Source: Novosphingobium sp. Chol11
Lineage (GTDB): Bacteria > Pseudomonadota > Alphaproteobacteria > Sphingomonadales > Sphingomonadaceae
Direction of reading: 5' to 3'
Assembly: GCF_945870625.1 (NCBI RefSeq)
Contig: NZ_CAMBTS010000027.1
Span: 1 to 32,547, forward strand
Length of the DNA: 32,547 bases
Position 1 is the stretch's first letter. The number at the start of each line of letters is the position of its first letter. Shown here piece by piece: positions 25,205-31,626 of this stretch. A program made the position numbers and the translations under genes. Under the pieces are notes generated by a model. It saw only the letters and a program-made list of their open reading frames with translations. It was not told the origin of the DNA and made no database searches.

Positions 25205-25440
25205 TCGATCATGACCCGAAACCGGGGGTGCGGCTCGCATGCGTGCCGGTTTCTGTGCTCGCCTGGGCCAAAGCCCGGCGGGAGCCATGATCCTGTGCTG
25301 GCGCGGTAATTGCCTGGCCAAGGTCTTTCTGGGGTCAACGCCCCGCCTTGAACCCGCAGCCGCACCGGTCGCGTTGGCCCTTGACGCAAGCGCCCGAGGC
25401 CAAATGAGCGAGGGCAAAGCCGGCCTAGCCCGCTCCCGAT
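25205..25440 (-). ncRNA. Candidate structured RNA or leader
   Basis: A dense set of inverted repeats. GATCATG (25207-25213) pairs with CATGATC (25286-25292) and encloses two hairpins: GAAACCGG/CCGGTTTC (25218-25225 with 25246-25253) and GCC-GGGC/GCCC-GGC (25261-25279). Outside are GGGTCAA/TTGAACCC (25332-25355), TTGGCC/GGCCAA (25374-25403) and GAGC..GGGC/GCCC-GCTC (25406-25436). A TTGACA promoter-like sequence lies just upstream on the minus strand. No known RNA family was recognised, and RNase P, tmRNA, SRP RNA and cobalamin-riboswitch landmarks are missing. High GC makes chance hairpins common, so this remains a candidate. Confidence 0.35.
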
Positions 25441-25449
25441 CCGGGCGGA

Positions 25450-25478
25450 GAAATAGCCTATATGGTTCGTTTTGTCAA
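25450..25478 (-). promoter_or_regulatory. Promoter-like sequence reading into the hairpin-rich segment
   Basis: On the minus strand, a perfect TTGACA (25478-25473) is followed by CTATTT after 16 nt, or TATTTC after 17 nt, in a locally AT-rich patch (GAACCATATAGGCTATTT). This is unlike the surrounding GC-rich DNA and points away from the toxin-antitoxin operon. Confidence 0.45.
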
Positions 25479-25494
25479 GGGGCTTGCGCTGTTG

Positions 25495-25581
25495 CCCACC
25501 CCTAACCCCTCCTGCACGCGGGAGGGGCACTTGCGGCGCCGCCTTCCCCCCCTCCCGTTTACGGGAGGGGTTGGGGGTGGG
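25495..25581. repeat. Second palindromic repeat with inner hairpins
   Basis: Outer arms CCCACCCCTAACCCCTCC (25495-25512) and GGAGGGGTTGGGGGTGGG (25564-25581) are inverted copies with one mismatch. Inside, CTCC...GGGAGGGG and CCCTCCCG...CGGGAGGGG can form smaller stems. It resembles dispersed C-rich intergenic repeats of alphaproteobacteria and differs in sequence from the repeat at 24905. Confidence 0.75.
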
Positions 25582-25631
25582 TGGGGCAGAAGCGCGCCAT
25601 AAGACCTCGTTCGCCAAAGGATGCGAACTGA

Positions 25632-25660
25632 TTGACACGTACGGCGATTTACCGTACGCA
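25632..25660 (+). promoter_or_regulatory. TA-operon promoter with palindromic operator in the spacer
   Basis: TTGACA (25632-25637) and TACGCA (25655-25660) are 17 nt apart. The spacer is filled by the inverted repeat CGTACGG (25638-25644) / CCGTACG (25652-25658) with a 7-nt loop, and the right arm runs into the -10. Bound antitoxin would hide the promoter, the usual autorepression of ribbon-helix-helix antitoxins. Confidence 0.7.
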
Positions 25661-25682
25661 CGGTCCACAAGGAGGCTGCCCC

Positions 25683-25991
25683 ATGTTCGCGTTGGAGACC
25701 GTTATCCCCACTCCCGGCAAGATGGAGGCGCGCAAGGAAGTGCGCATGCACCGCGCCGATGAAGCGCGGATCAGGGCAGCGGCGGCGGCGACCGGCCTGC
25801 AGGAAGCGGACTTCATCCGCCAAGCCGCGCTGCTCCGTGCGCAGGAAGTCGAGCAGCGCTTGGCCATGTCGATTTTGCCGGTCGAAGCTTTCGATGCTTT
25901 CAAGACCGCCGTAGAAGCTCCGGGCAGGACGGTGCCCGGACTGGCGCAGGCCGCGAAGGTGACGAAGGGCCTGCTCAGGGATGCCGACTGA
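25683..25991 (+). CDS. tacA: DUF1778 (TacA-like) antitoxin
   Basis: A 102-aa antitoxin of the DUF1778 ribbon-helix-helix family. The DNA-binding region is KEVRMHRADEARIRAAAAATG, followed by LQEADFIRQAALLRAQEVEQRL. The C-terminal part (LPVEAFDAFKTAVEAPGRTVPGL) is the toxin-neutralising segment, where the family shows similar phenylalanines and a proline. The ATG at 25683 has a strong AAGGAGG 7 nt upstream; the frame extends 17 codons into the promoter and should not be used. Its last 11 nt overlap the toxin gene. It probably represses its own promoter at the palindrome at 25638-25658. Confidence 0.88.
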   Translation: MFALETVIPTPGKMEARKEVRMHRADEARIRAAAAATGLQEADFIRQAALLRAQEVEQRLAMSILPVEAFDAFKTAVEAPGRTVPGLAQAAKVTKGLLRDAD

Positions 25992-26526
25992 GCCCGGCAA
26001 CGACCTGCCCGCGCTCACCATCGCGAAATTCGACAAGGCGCTTCATGACCGCAGCGCCTTCTCCTGCGGGTTCGCGCCGATCGACAATTTCCTGAAACTG
26101 TCGCTGACCGACCAGATCAAGCAGGGCATGGTCGCCGCATGGATCGCCACCGCTGACGGCGACCCTGCGGTTCTGGGCTTCTATACGCTCGGCGCAATGG
26201 CAGTGCGCGCGGACCTCGGCCCAAAGACATGGCAGCGTGCGCGCGTCCCGGATGTTCCGGTGATCTATATCCGCGCTGTGGCCGTTCGCGAGGACATGCA
26301 TGGCAAGCGCCTCGGCACCGCACTCATCGTCGATGCCATGAAGCGCTGCCTCGGCATTGCCGATCAGATGGGCGCTGCCGCCATCGTCCTCGATATTCTG
26401 GATGGCGGCGATTTCGAGCGGCGATGGAAGTTCTATGCCGATCTCGGGTTCGCGCCGCTTGGCGATGCGGACAATCCGCGCCGGGTTTATATTCCGATTG
26501 CGACGGTGAGAGAGACTTTGGGGTGA
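25981..26526 (+). CDS. tacT: GNAT-fold (TacT-like) toxin
   Basis: A 181-aa acetyltransferase toxin. TacT-type toxins acetylate the amino group of charged aminoacyl-tRNAs and stop translation. The acetyl-CoA-binding block is VIYIRAVAVREDMHGKRLGT, where HGKRLGT fits Q/RxxGxG/A. The conserved tyrosine is in the C-terminal WKFYADLGFAPL. The N-terminal segment FDKALHDRSAFSCGFAPIDNFL is typical of toxins paired with DUF1778 antitoxins. Its ATG at 25981 overlaps the antitoxin by 11 nt, giving coupled translation. It ends 54 nt from the convergent signal peptidase gene. No truncation is seen, so the module looks intact. Confidence 0.88.
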   Translation: MPTEPGNDLPALTIAKFDKALHDRSAFSCGFAPIDNFLKLSLTDQIKQGMVAAWIATADGDPAVLGFYTLGAMAVRADLGPKTWQRARVPDVPVIYIRAVAVREDMHGKRLGTALIVDAMKRCLGIADQMGAAAIVLDILDGGDFERRWKFYADLGFAPLGDADNPRRVYIPIATVRETLG

Positions 26527-26580
26527 GTGCTGTTGGCGAACGCCCGGAATGCATTCAGAACCTCGTTTATCGCACAGCCA

Positions 26581-27519
26581 TTATACGCGGCCTTCTCCCA
26601 AGCCAACGTTGCTTCGCCAATAGCGAAATAAGACGCGGCCTTCGATCCGCTGTTGATCGACAACGCCCAAACCTCCCACGGCCTCTTCAAACCGGCTATC
26701 GAGCGAATTGTCGCGATTGTCGCCGAGCAAGAAGTATTGGCCAATGCCGAGCTTGACAGGTGAAATGTTATCCTGGGGCGTAGCCCCTAGATCTAACACC
26801 TCGTGGGCCTTGGCTTCCTCAGGGAACTGCTCCCGTTCACGCACCACTCTCTGAAGCCCGCTAATGCCAAAGTCGCGCTCGACTTCCCCCAATCGATTTT
26901 TTGGCACTGGAGTACCATTCAGCACAATCACACCTTCACGCATCGCGAAAGTGTCACCGGGCAATCCGACAACACGTTTTACATATTCGACCTTGCCTGT
27001 CCGAACAATCACGACATCGCCACGCGCGATTGGCCCGATATCTCGCATTTTGGCAATAAGCCTATCGTTCTGCTCCAAGGTGGGTGCCATGCTGCTCGCG
27101 GGCAAATAAAAGTTGCGATAGCTTCCTTCCGCGAGGCCCAAAAAGGGCGAGAACAAAGCCGACAAGACTAGCCAGAGACCTAAAATACCATACCAGCGCC
27201 ATAGCCAACCTTTGCGGGAGCCGAACTCGGCACTCCACCGCCAGGTTAAAATGAGCGAGCCTCCAAATGCGGTCAGCACACCAGCAAATACGAATGCGAA
27301 CAAGGCAACAAAGATATTGTAGCTAATTTGCGAGACGCCCCAATAAACCGCGATAACAGTAAAAAATATTGCAAAATTCAAAACAATGAAAGAAAAGCCG
27401 GTCTTGTAACGCTGCAGCCGGATCAAGCCAAGACCGGGATGAACAATATTGAGAATGCAGATTCCAATTCTCGTTATAGATCGCCGTCGTGTGACCTGGA
27501 ACCCCTCCTTATCGTCCAT
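26581..27519 (-). CDS. lepB: Signal peptidase I with a multi-helix N-terminal extension
   Basis: A 312-aa S26 leader peptidase. The catalytic serine motif is SSMAPTL (Ser143), the general-base lysine is in YVKRVVGLPGD (Lys181), and the third box is GDNRDNSLDSR (266-276). Unlike the usual enzyme with one or two anchors, the first 130 residues hold about four hydrophobic segments (roughly 15-33, 42-60, 68-90 and 108-128), including NIVHPGLGLIRLQRYKTGF, a turn seen in small membrane domains with a PGLG motif. The gene is visibly more AT-rich than its neighbours and uses AT-ending codons, suggesting transfer. GAGGG lies 6 nt before the ATG. It follows panC by 30 nt and is probably an extra copy, since lepB normally sits near rnc. 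Confidence 0.92.
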   Translation of the reverse strand: MDDKEGFQVTRRRSITRIGICILNIVHPGLGLIRLQRYKTGFSFIVLNFAIFFTVIAVYWGVSQISYNIFVALFAFVFAGVLTAFGGSLILTWRWSAEFGSRKGWLWRWYGILGLWLVLSALFSPFLGLAEGSYRNFYLPASSMAPTLEQNDRLIAKMRDIGPIARGDVVIVRTGKVEYVKRVVGLPGDTFAMREGVIVLNGTPVPKNRLGEVERDFGISGLQRVVREREQFPEEAKAHEVLDLGATPQDNISPVKLGIGQYFLLGDNRDNSLDSRFEEAVGGLGVVDQQRIEGRVLFRYWRSNVGLGEGRV

Positions 27520-27549
27520 GTCGGCCCTCGCTTTGCAAACTCACTTGTT

Positions 27550-28419
27550 TCAAGAGATCGTCCACAGGTCAACCGCCACATTATCAATTAGCCGCGCTTT
27601 GCCGATGTGCGCCGCTACCAGCAGCCGCGCTGAGCGGCCATCAACCACCGCCATATCCTCCAGCGTCTCCGCATCGCGCAAGTCGCCGTAGTCTACGGCG
27701 TGGAAGCCTGCGGTTAGCACTTCGGTCTTGAGGTCTGCCAGTACGGCGGCGACCGGTTCGCATGCCGCGATCCGCGCTGCGGCGGCGCGCATGGCGCGGT
27801 TCAGGGCGGCGGCTTGGGTTCGCTCTTCGGGGCTGAGGTACTGGTTGCGGCTGCTCATCGCAAGGCCGTCTGGTTCGCGGATGGTGGGGACGCCGAGGAT
27901 CATGTCGGCGTGGGGGTGGGTGAGGTCGAGGTCGCGGGCCATGCGGCGCAGGATCGTGAGTTGTTGCCAGTCCTTCTCGCCGAACAGCGCGAGATCGGGG
28001 CGGACCTGGTTGAACAGTTTGGCGACCACCGTTGCCACGCCATCGAAATGCCCCGGCCGCGCCGCGCCGCACAGCACGGCATCGAGGCCCGCGACCGAGA
28101 CGGTGGTGGCGTAGCCTGCCGGGTACATCTCTTGCGCCGTGGGCAGCCACAGCAGATCGGCCCCTTCCGCCTCAAGCAGCGCGCGATCGGCTTCGATCGG
28201 GCGGGGATACGTAGCGAGGTCTTCCGCCGGGGAAAACTGGCGCGGATTGACGAAGATCGAGACCGCGACACGATCGGCGCGCGCCCGCGCCTCGCGCACC
28301 AAGGCCATATGCCCGGGATGGAGCGCGCCCATGGTGGGAACCAGCGCGAGGGTTTTTCCCCCGCTTTTGAGCGCGCTAACGGCTTCGCGCAGGTCGTCAA
28401 GCCTAGAGATGGTTTGCAC
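27550..28419 (-). CDS. panC: Pantothenate synthetase (GTG start)
   Basis: Joins pantoate and beta-alanine with ATP, the last step of vitamin B5 synthesis. The protein is 289 aa. The HIGH-like motif is PTMGALHPGH at 28-37, with FVNPRQF at 56-62, LFGEKDWQQL in the middle and MSSRNQYLS for the KMSKS-like loop. I chose the GTG at 28419, preceded by AGGAG about 11 nt away. The open frame continues into the divergent mipZ gene and contains no better start; the encoded extra residues are not pantothenate synthetase-like. It is divergent from mipZ with 101 nt between starts. Confidence 0.95.
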   Translation of the reverse strand: MQTISRLDDLREAVSALKSGGKTLALVPTMGALHPGHMALVREARARADRVAVSIFVNPRQFSPAEDLATYPRPIEADRALLEAEGADLLWLPTAQEMYPAGYATTVSVAGLDAVLCGAARPGHFDGVATVVAKLFNQVRPDLALFGEKDWQQLTILRRMARDLDLTHPHADMILGVPTIREPDGLAMSSRNQYLSPEERTQAAALNRAMRAAAARIAACEPVAAVLADLKTEVLTAGFHAVDYGDLRDAETLEDMAVVDGRSARLLVAAHIGKARLIDNVAVDLWTIS

Positions 28420-28483
28420 GCGCCGCGGCTCTCCTTTAATCTTCTTCGCACCGGCGGTACGCGCGTCGTCTTTAGCCGCGAGT

Positions 28484-28512
28484 TTGTTGCGGCGGCAAGT
28501 GCCGGTTATGGA
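28484..28512 (+). promoter_or_regulatory. Possible promoter of mipZ close to the start codon
   Basis: TTGTTG (28484-28489), a 17-nt spacer and TATGGA (28507-28512) end 8 nt before the mipZ ATG. GGAAAGC overlaps the -10 and could instead be a ribosome-binding site. Confidence 0.35.
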
Positions 28513-28520
28513 AAGCAAAC

Positions 28521-29396
28521 ATGGACGAGAGCACCCGCCCCGCGACGTCTGCACCGGCGCCAACAGGGCCTTATCCCGCAGGCCCTTATCGCATCGTTTT
28601 TGCCAACGAGAAGGGCGGCACCGGCAAATCGACCACGGCGGTGCATGTCGCGATCGCGCTTGCCTATCAGGGCGCGCGGGTGGCGGCGATCGATCTCGAT
28701 GCCCGCCAGCGCACGTTGCACCGCTATCTGGAAAACCGCGCGGAAACGCAGGCGTGCCGCAAGATCGACCTGCCCAGCGCCACGTTCGCGGTCTACGAGG
28801 GCACCAGCGTGGCCGAGCTTGACGCGATGATAGACGAGCTGAGCCGATCCCACGATTTTCTGGTGTTCGACACGCCGGGGCGCGACGATCCGCTGGCCCG
28901 CCATGTCGCCACGGGCGCCGATACGCTGGTCACTCCGCTGAACGACAGCTTTGTCGATTTCGACCTGATCGGGCAGGTCGATGCGGAAACCTTCAAGGTG
29001 CGGCGGCTCTCGTTTTATGCCGAGCTGATCTGGGAAGCGCGCAAAGAACGCGCGAAAAGCCAGATCAGGGACGCGCGCCGGGCGATGGACTGGGTGGTGG
29101 TGCGCAACCGCACCCAGCATATCGAAGCGCGCAACCAGCGCCGGATCGACCTTGCCCTGACCGAGCTTTCCAAGCGAGTCGGCTTTCGCATTGCCAAGGG
29201 GCTCTCCGAACGCGTGATCTACCGCGAGCTGTTCCCCAGCGGCTTCACCTTGCTCGACAAGGGCCATCTGGGCGAGCTGGGCACCAGCCATCTTGTGGCG
29301 CGCCAGGAATTGCGCGCGCTGGTCGCGGGGCTGAAGCTGCCGTTGCCGCCGCTGGACGCGCGGCGCCCACAAGGCGTGCTGGAAGGCATCGCATGA
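28521..29396 (+). CDS. mipZ: MipZ, ParA-family division-plane ATPase
   Basis: A 291-aa deviant Walker ATPase that forms a gradient from the ParB-bound pole and keeps FtsZ at midcell in alphaproteobacteria. The deviant Walker A motif is KGGTGKST at 31-38, followed by AAIDLDARQRTLHRYLENR. Walker B is FLVFDTPGRDD. The blocks TPLNDSFVDFDLIGQVD and VVVRNRTQHIEARNQRR are specific to MipZ and absent from plasmid ParA. A proline- and alanine-rich tail of about 22 residues precedes the domain. The stop overlaps the J-domain gene by four bases, so the two are translated together. FtsZ and ParB are not in the window. Confidence 0.95.
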   Translation: MDESTRPATSAPAPTGPYPAGPYRIVFANEKGGTGKSTTAVHVAIALAYQGARVAAIDLDARQRTLHRYLENRAETQACRKIDLPSATFAVYEGTSVAELDAMIDELSRSHDFLVFDTPGRDDPLARHVATGADTLVTPLNDSFVDFDLIGQVDAETFKVRRLSFYAELIWEARKERAKSQIRDARRAMDWVVVRNRTQHIEARNQRRIDLALTELSKRVGFRIAKGLSERVIYRELFPSGFTLLDKGHLGELGTSHLVARQELRALVAGLKLPLPPLDARRPQGVLEGIA

Positions 29397-29674
29397 ACCT
29401 GCTGTGGCTTGCCGTGCTGGGCAGCCTGGCGGTGCGGCTTCTCGCCGGACGCTGGCCCTGGCAGCTGTGGCAAGAGAGCGAGCGCGCCCGCACCGCGACC
29501 CGTGCGCGCAACCTGCTGGGGGTGAGCGCGAAGGCGGGCCGCGACGAAATCATCGAGGCGCACAAGCGGCTGCTGGGCCAGGTCCACCCCGATCGCGGCG
29601 GCACTTCCGAAGCGGTGCACGAGGCCAACGCGGCGCGCGACCTTTTGCTGGCCCGCATTGTTCAACGCCAATAG
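29393..29674 (+). CDS. Membrane-anchored J-domain protein
   Basis: A 93-aa protein with one N-terminal membrane helix (about 2-18) and a C-terminal J domain with HPD at 65-67 in GQVHPDRGGT. ARNLLGVSAKAGRDEIIEAHKRL forms the preceding helix. The layout resembles the Tim14/Pam18 type. J domains stimulate Hsp70 ATP hydrolysis, so it likely recruits DnaK to the inner membrane. Translation is coupled to mipZ by ATGA, which hints at a link with division or segregation, but this is inference. The next gene starts 78 nt later. Confidence 0.9.
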   Translation: MNLLWLAVLGSLAVRLLAGRWPWQLWQESERARTATRARNLLGVSAKAGRDEIIEAHKRLLGQVHPDRGGTSEAVHEANAARDLLLARIVQRQ

Positions 29675-29752
29675 CCCGTATTTTCAGCGCCATGATGGCC
29701 AGCCAGGCGCAGATCGCTTCAAGCAGCGCCAGTCCAAGGAATAGCCTCTCCC

Positions 29753-31168
29753 TTGACTCATACTTTCCACCCCACCGTGCTGCGCGAATACGATATCCGC
29801 GGGATCATCGATGAAACGCTGACGACCGCAGATGCCCGTGCGATTGGCAGGGGGTTTGGCACGCGCATCGCGCGCGCCGGGGGCAAGCGCGTGGCGGTAG
29901 GCTATGACGGGCGGATCAGCTCGCCAGTGCTGGAAGCGGCGCTGGTGGCCGGGCTGTGCGCATCTGGGATCGATGTGGTGCGCGTGGGCATGGGGCCAAC
30001 GCCGATGCTGTATTACGCCGCCGCCTCACTGCCAGAAGTAGATGGCGGCATTCAGATAACCGGCAGCCACAATCCCGCCAATTACAATGGCTTCAAGATG
30101 GTATTTCAGGGGCGTCCGTTCTTCGGTCCAGACATACTCGATCTCGGCGTGCTCGCCGCCAGCGGCGATTGGACAGACGGCGAAGGCACGCGGGAAACCG
30201 TCGACATCATGGACGCATACGTCGACCGGCTTCTTGAAGGGCTGAACGGGATCGACGACGGCGCGCTCTCGGATCTGGGCGCGGATCTGGCGATCGCATG
30301 GGACACTGGCAACGGTGCGGCCGGCCCCGTGGTCGAGCGGCTGACCGCCCGCCTGCCCGGACGGCACATCCTGATGTTTACTGAAGTCGACGGAAATTTT
30401 CCTAATCATCATCCCGATCCCACAGAGGAGAGGAATCTTGCTGATCTGCGGCGCTCCGTCGCGCAGGGAAATCTCGATTTCGGAGTGGCTTTCGACGGCG
30501 ACGGCGACCGGATCGGCGTCATCGACGGCGAGGGTCGGATTATCTGGGGCGACCAGTTGCTGATGATCTATGTCGAAGAGCTGCTGAAAAGGTTACCCGG
30601 CTCCATGATTATTGCGGATGTGAAGGCCAGTCGCGCGTTGTTCGACCGCGTGACCGAACTGGGCGGAAAGCCTCTGATGTGGAAATCCGGCCACTCGCTG
30701 ATCAAGTCCAAAATGAAGGAAACTGGCTGCCTGCTCGCGGGCGAAATGAGCGGCCATGTGTTCTTTGCCGACCAATATTATGGTTTTGACGACGCGATTT
30801 ATGCCGCGATTCGGCTGATTGCCGCGTCTGTGCGCCTCGGCAAGTCCGTAACAACCCTGCGCGGCGCCATGCCGGCGATGATCAACACCCCGGAATTGCG
30901 CTTTCAGGTCGATGAAAGCCGCAAGTTCGCCGTGGTCGAAGAGGTCATGGCGCGGCTGAAAGCCGAAGGTGCCGATGTCGATGAAACCGACGGTGCGCGC
31001 GTGACCACGCCCGATGGCTGGTGGTTGCTGCGCGCCTCGAACACGCAGGATGTGCTGGTGGCGCGCGCCGAGAGCTATACGCACGAGGGCCTCGACCGAC
31101 TGATGGGGGTCATCGACGCGCAGCTTGCCGGCTCGGGCGTGAAGCGCGGCGAGGCAGCGGGCCACTGA
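29753..31168 (+). CDS. pgmG: Phosphomannomutase/phosphoglucomutase (TTG start)
   Basis: A 471-aa alpha-D-phosphohexomutase that supplies mannose-1-P and glucose-1-P for exopolysaccharide and LPS. The phosphoserine is Ser105 in [11 protein letters not shown]. The metal loop is DGDGDR (248-253), the sugar-specificity loop GEMSGH is at 330-335, and the phosphate-binding end is [11 protein letters not shown]. It matches the PgmG/AlgC group. The start is the TTG at 29753, giving [18 protein letters not shown], as in PgmG of Sphingomonas; AAGGA lies 12 nt upstream. A GTG eight codons later is possible but would cut into the conserved N-terminus. Together with galE in this window it feeds nucleotide-sugar synthesis. 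Confidence 0.94.
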   Translation: MTHTFHPTVLREYDIRGIIDETLTTADARAIGRGFGTRIARAGGKRVAVGYDGRISSPVLEAALVAGLCASGIDVVRVGMGPTPMLYYAAASLPEVDGGIQITGSHNPANYNGFKMVFQGRPFFGPDILDLGVLAASGDWTDGEGTRETVDIMDAYVDRLLEGLNGIDDGALSDLGADLAIAWDTGNGAAGPVVERLTARLPGRHILMFTEVDGNFPNHHPDPTEERNLADLRRSVAQGNLDFGVAFDGDGDRIGVIDGEGRIIWGDQLLMIYVEELLKRLPGSMIIADVKASRALFDRVTELGGKPLMWKSGHSLIKSKMKETGCLLAGEMSGHVFFADQYYGFDDAIYAAIRLIAASVRLGKSVTTLRGAMPAMINTPELRFQVDESRKFAVVEEVMARLKAEGADVDETDGARVTTPDGWWLLRASNTQDVLVARAESYTHEGLDRLMGVIDAQLAGSGVKRGEAAGH

Positions 31169-31186
31169 TCCTCGCAGCGAGATCAG
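31165..31186 (+). terminator. Hairpin at the end of pgmG
   Basis: CTGATCCTCG and CGAGATCAG form a 9-bp stem with one bulged C and a 3-nt loop. The pgmG stop codon lies in the left arm. No U-run follows, so termination is uncertain. Confidence 0.35.
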
Positions 31187-31202
31187 GCGGCCCCTTCACA
31201 AC

Positions 31203-31556
31203 ATGCAGGATCATGCGCCAGACAGCTTCCGTTTTGCGGGCATGGTGACCGAATGGCGCGGGCCTGCGCCCTTTCACTTCGTTCCCGTTCCTTCTGAACT
31301 TGTTCAGGAATTGCGGGAGGCGGCGCGCGGCTACAGTTATGGCTGGGGCGTGATCCCGGCGGATGTTGTCGTCAGCGCCGCGACCGGTGCACGGGCTGCA
31401 TACGCCACATCGCTGTTCCCGCGAGAGGGCGGCTTTCTTGTGCCCTTGAAGGACAAGCCGCGGCGCTTTCTCGAAGTTACATTGGGCAACGAAGTTTTCA
31501 TCGTGCTGACCCTGCGCCGGGGGCCAGCTTCGGCGGCGGTCATGCTCGTGCGGTGA
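31203..31556 (+). CDS. DUF1905 domain protein
   Basis: A 117-aa soluble protein made of one DUF1905 domain. The typical blocks are FRFAGMVTEWRGPAPFHFVPVP at the start, then WGVIPADVVVSAATGARAAYATSLFP and GGFLVPLKDKPRRFLEVTLGNEVFIVLTLR. The fold is a small beta barrel; no biochemical role is established, and some members are fused to YdeI-like or OmdA domains. The ATG at 31203 has no good ribosome-binding site; an ATG 13 codons later is less likely because it would remove the first strand. It lies 34 nt after pgmG, on the same strand. Confidence 0.85.
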   Translation: MQDHAPDSFRFAGMVTEWRGPAPFHFVPVPSELVQELREAARGYSYGWGVIPADVVVSAATGARAAYATSLFPREGGFLVPLKDKPRRFLEVTLGNEVFIVLTLRRGPASAAVMLVR

Positions 31557-31626
31557 TCGCGCTGGCCTGGGGGACGGCACAACAGGCAGGGGTGCGTTTT
31601 GGCGCACCGGCGCGTAACACGCGGTG

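Larger units (their letters stand above)
24845..25631. other. Gene-free stretch with repeats and a hairpin-rich segment
   Basis: About 790 bp with no convincing protein gene. Several long frames cross it in different directions, but none has a ribosome-binding site, homology or consistent start. It holds a long near-perfect palindrome (24905-24990), a hairpin-rich block (25205-25440) with a promoter-like sequence on the minus strand at 25450-25478, a second palindromic repeat (25495-25581), and then the promoter of the toxin-antitoxin operon. On the minus strand an ATG at 25212 opens a short coding-looking run that loses codon bias after about 20 codons, which could be the remnant of a gene. 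Confidence 0.7.

Noticed and set aside
25150..25260. Resemblance to a cobalamin riboswitch on the minus strand (CAGGACCTGCC and GCCACT)
   Set aside because: The CCCGCAACTGT core is missing and the elements are in the wrong order, so the resemblance looks accidental.
25200..25290. ACAGAAACCGGC on the minus strand, similar to an RNase P RNA segment
   Set aside because: No AGGAAAGTCC block or other RNase P core sequences nearby.
24998..25290. Plus-strand ORFs of 61-96 codons in the gene-free stretch
   Set aside because: Several overlapping frames look equally plausible; none has a ribosome-binding site or a recognisable domain.
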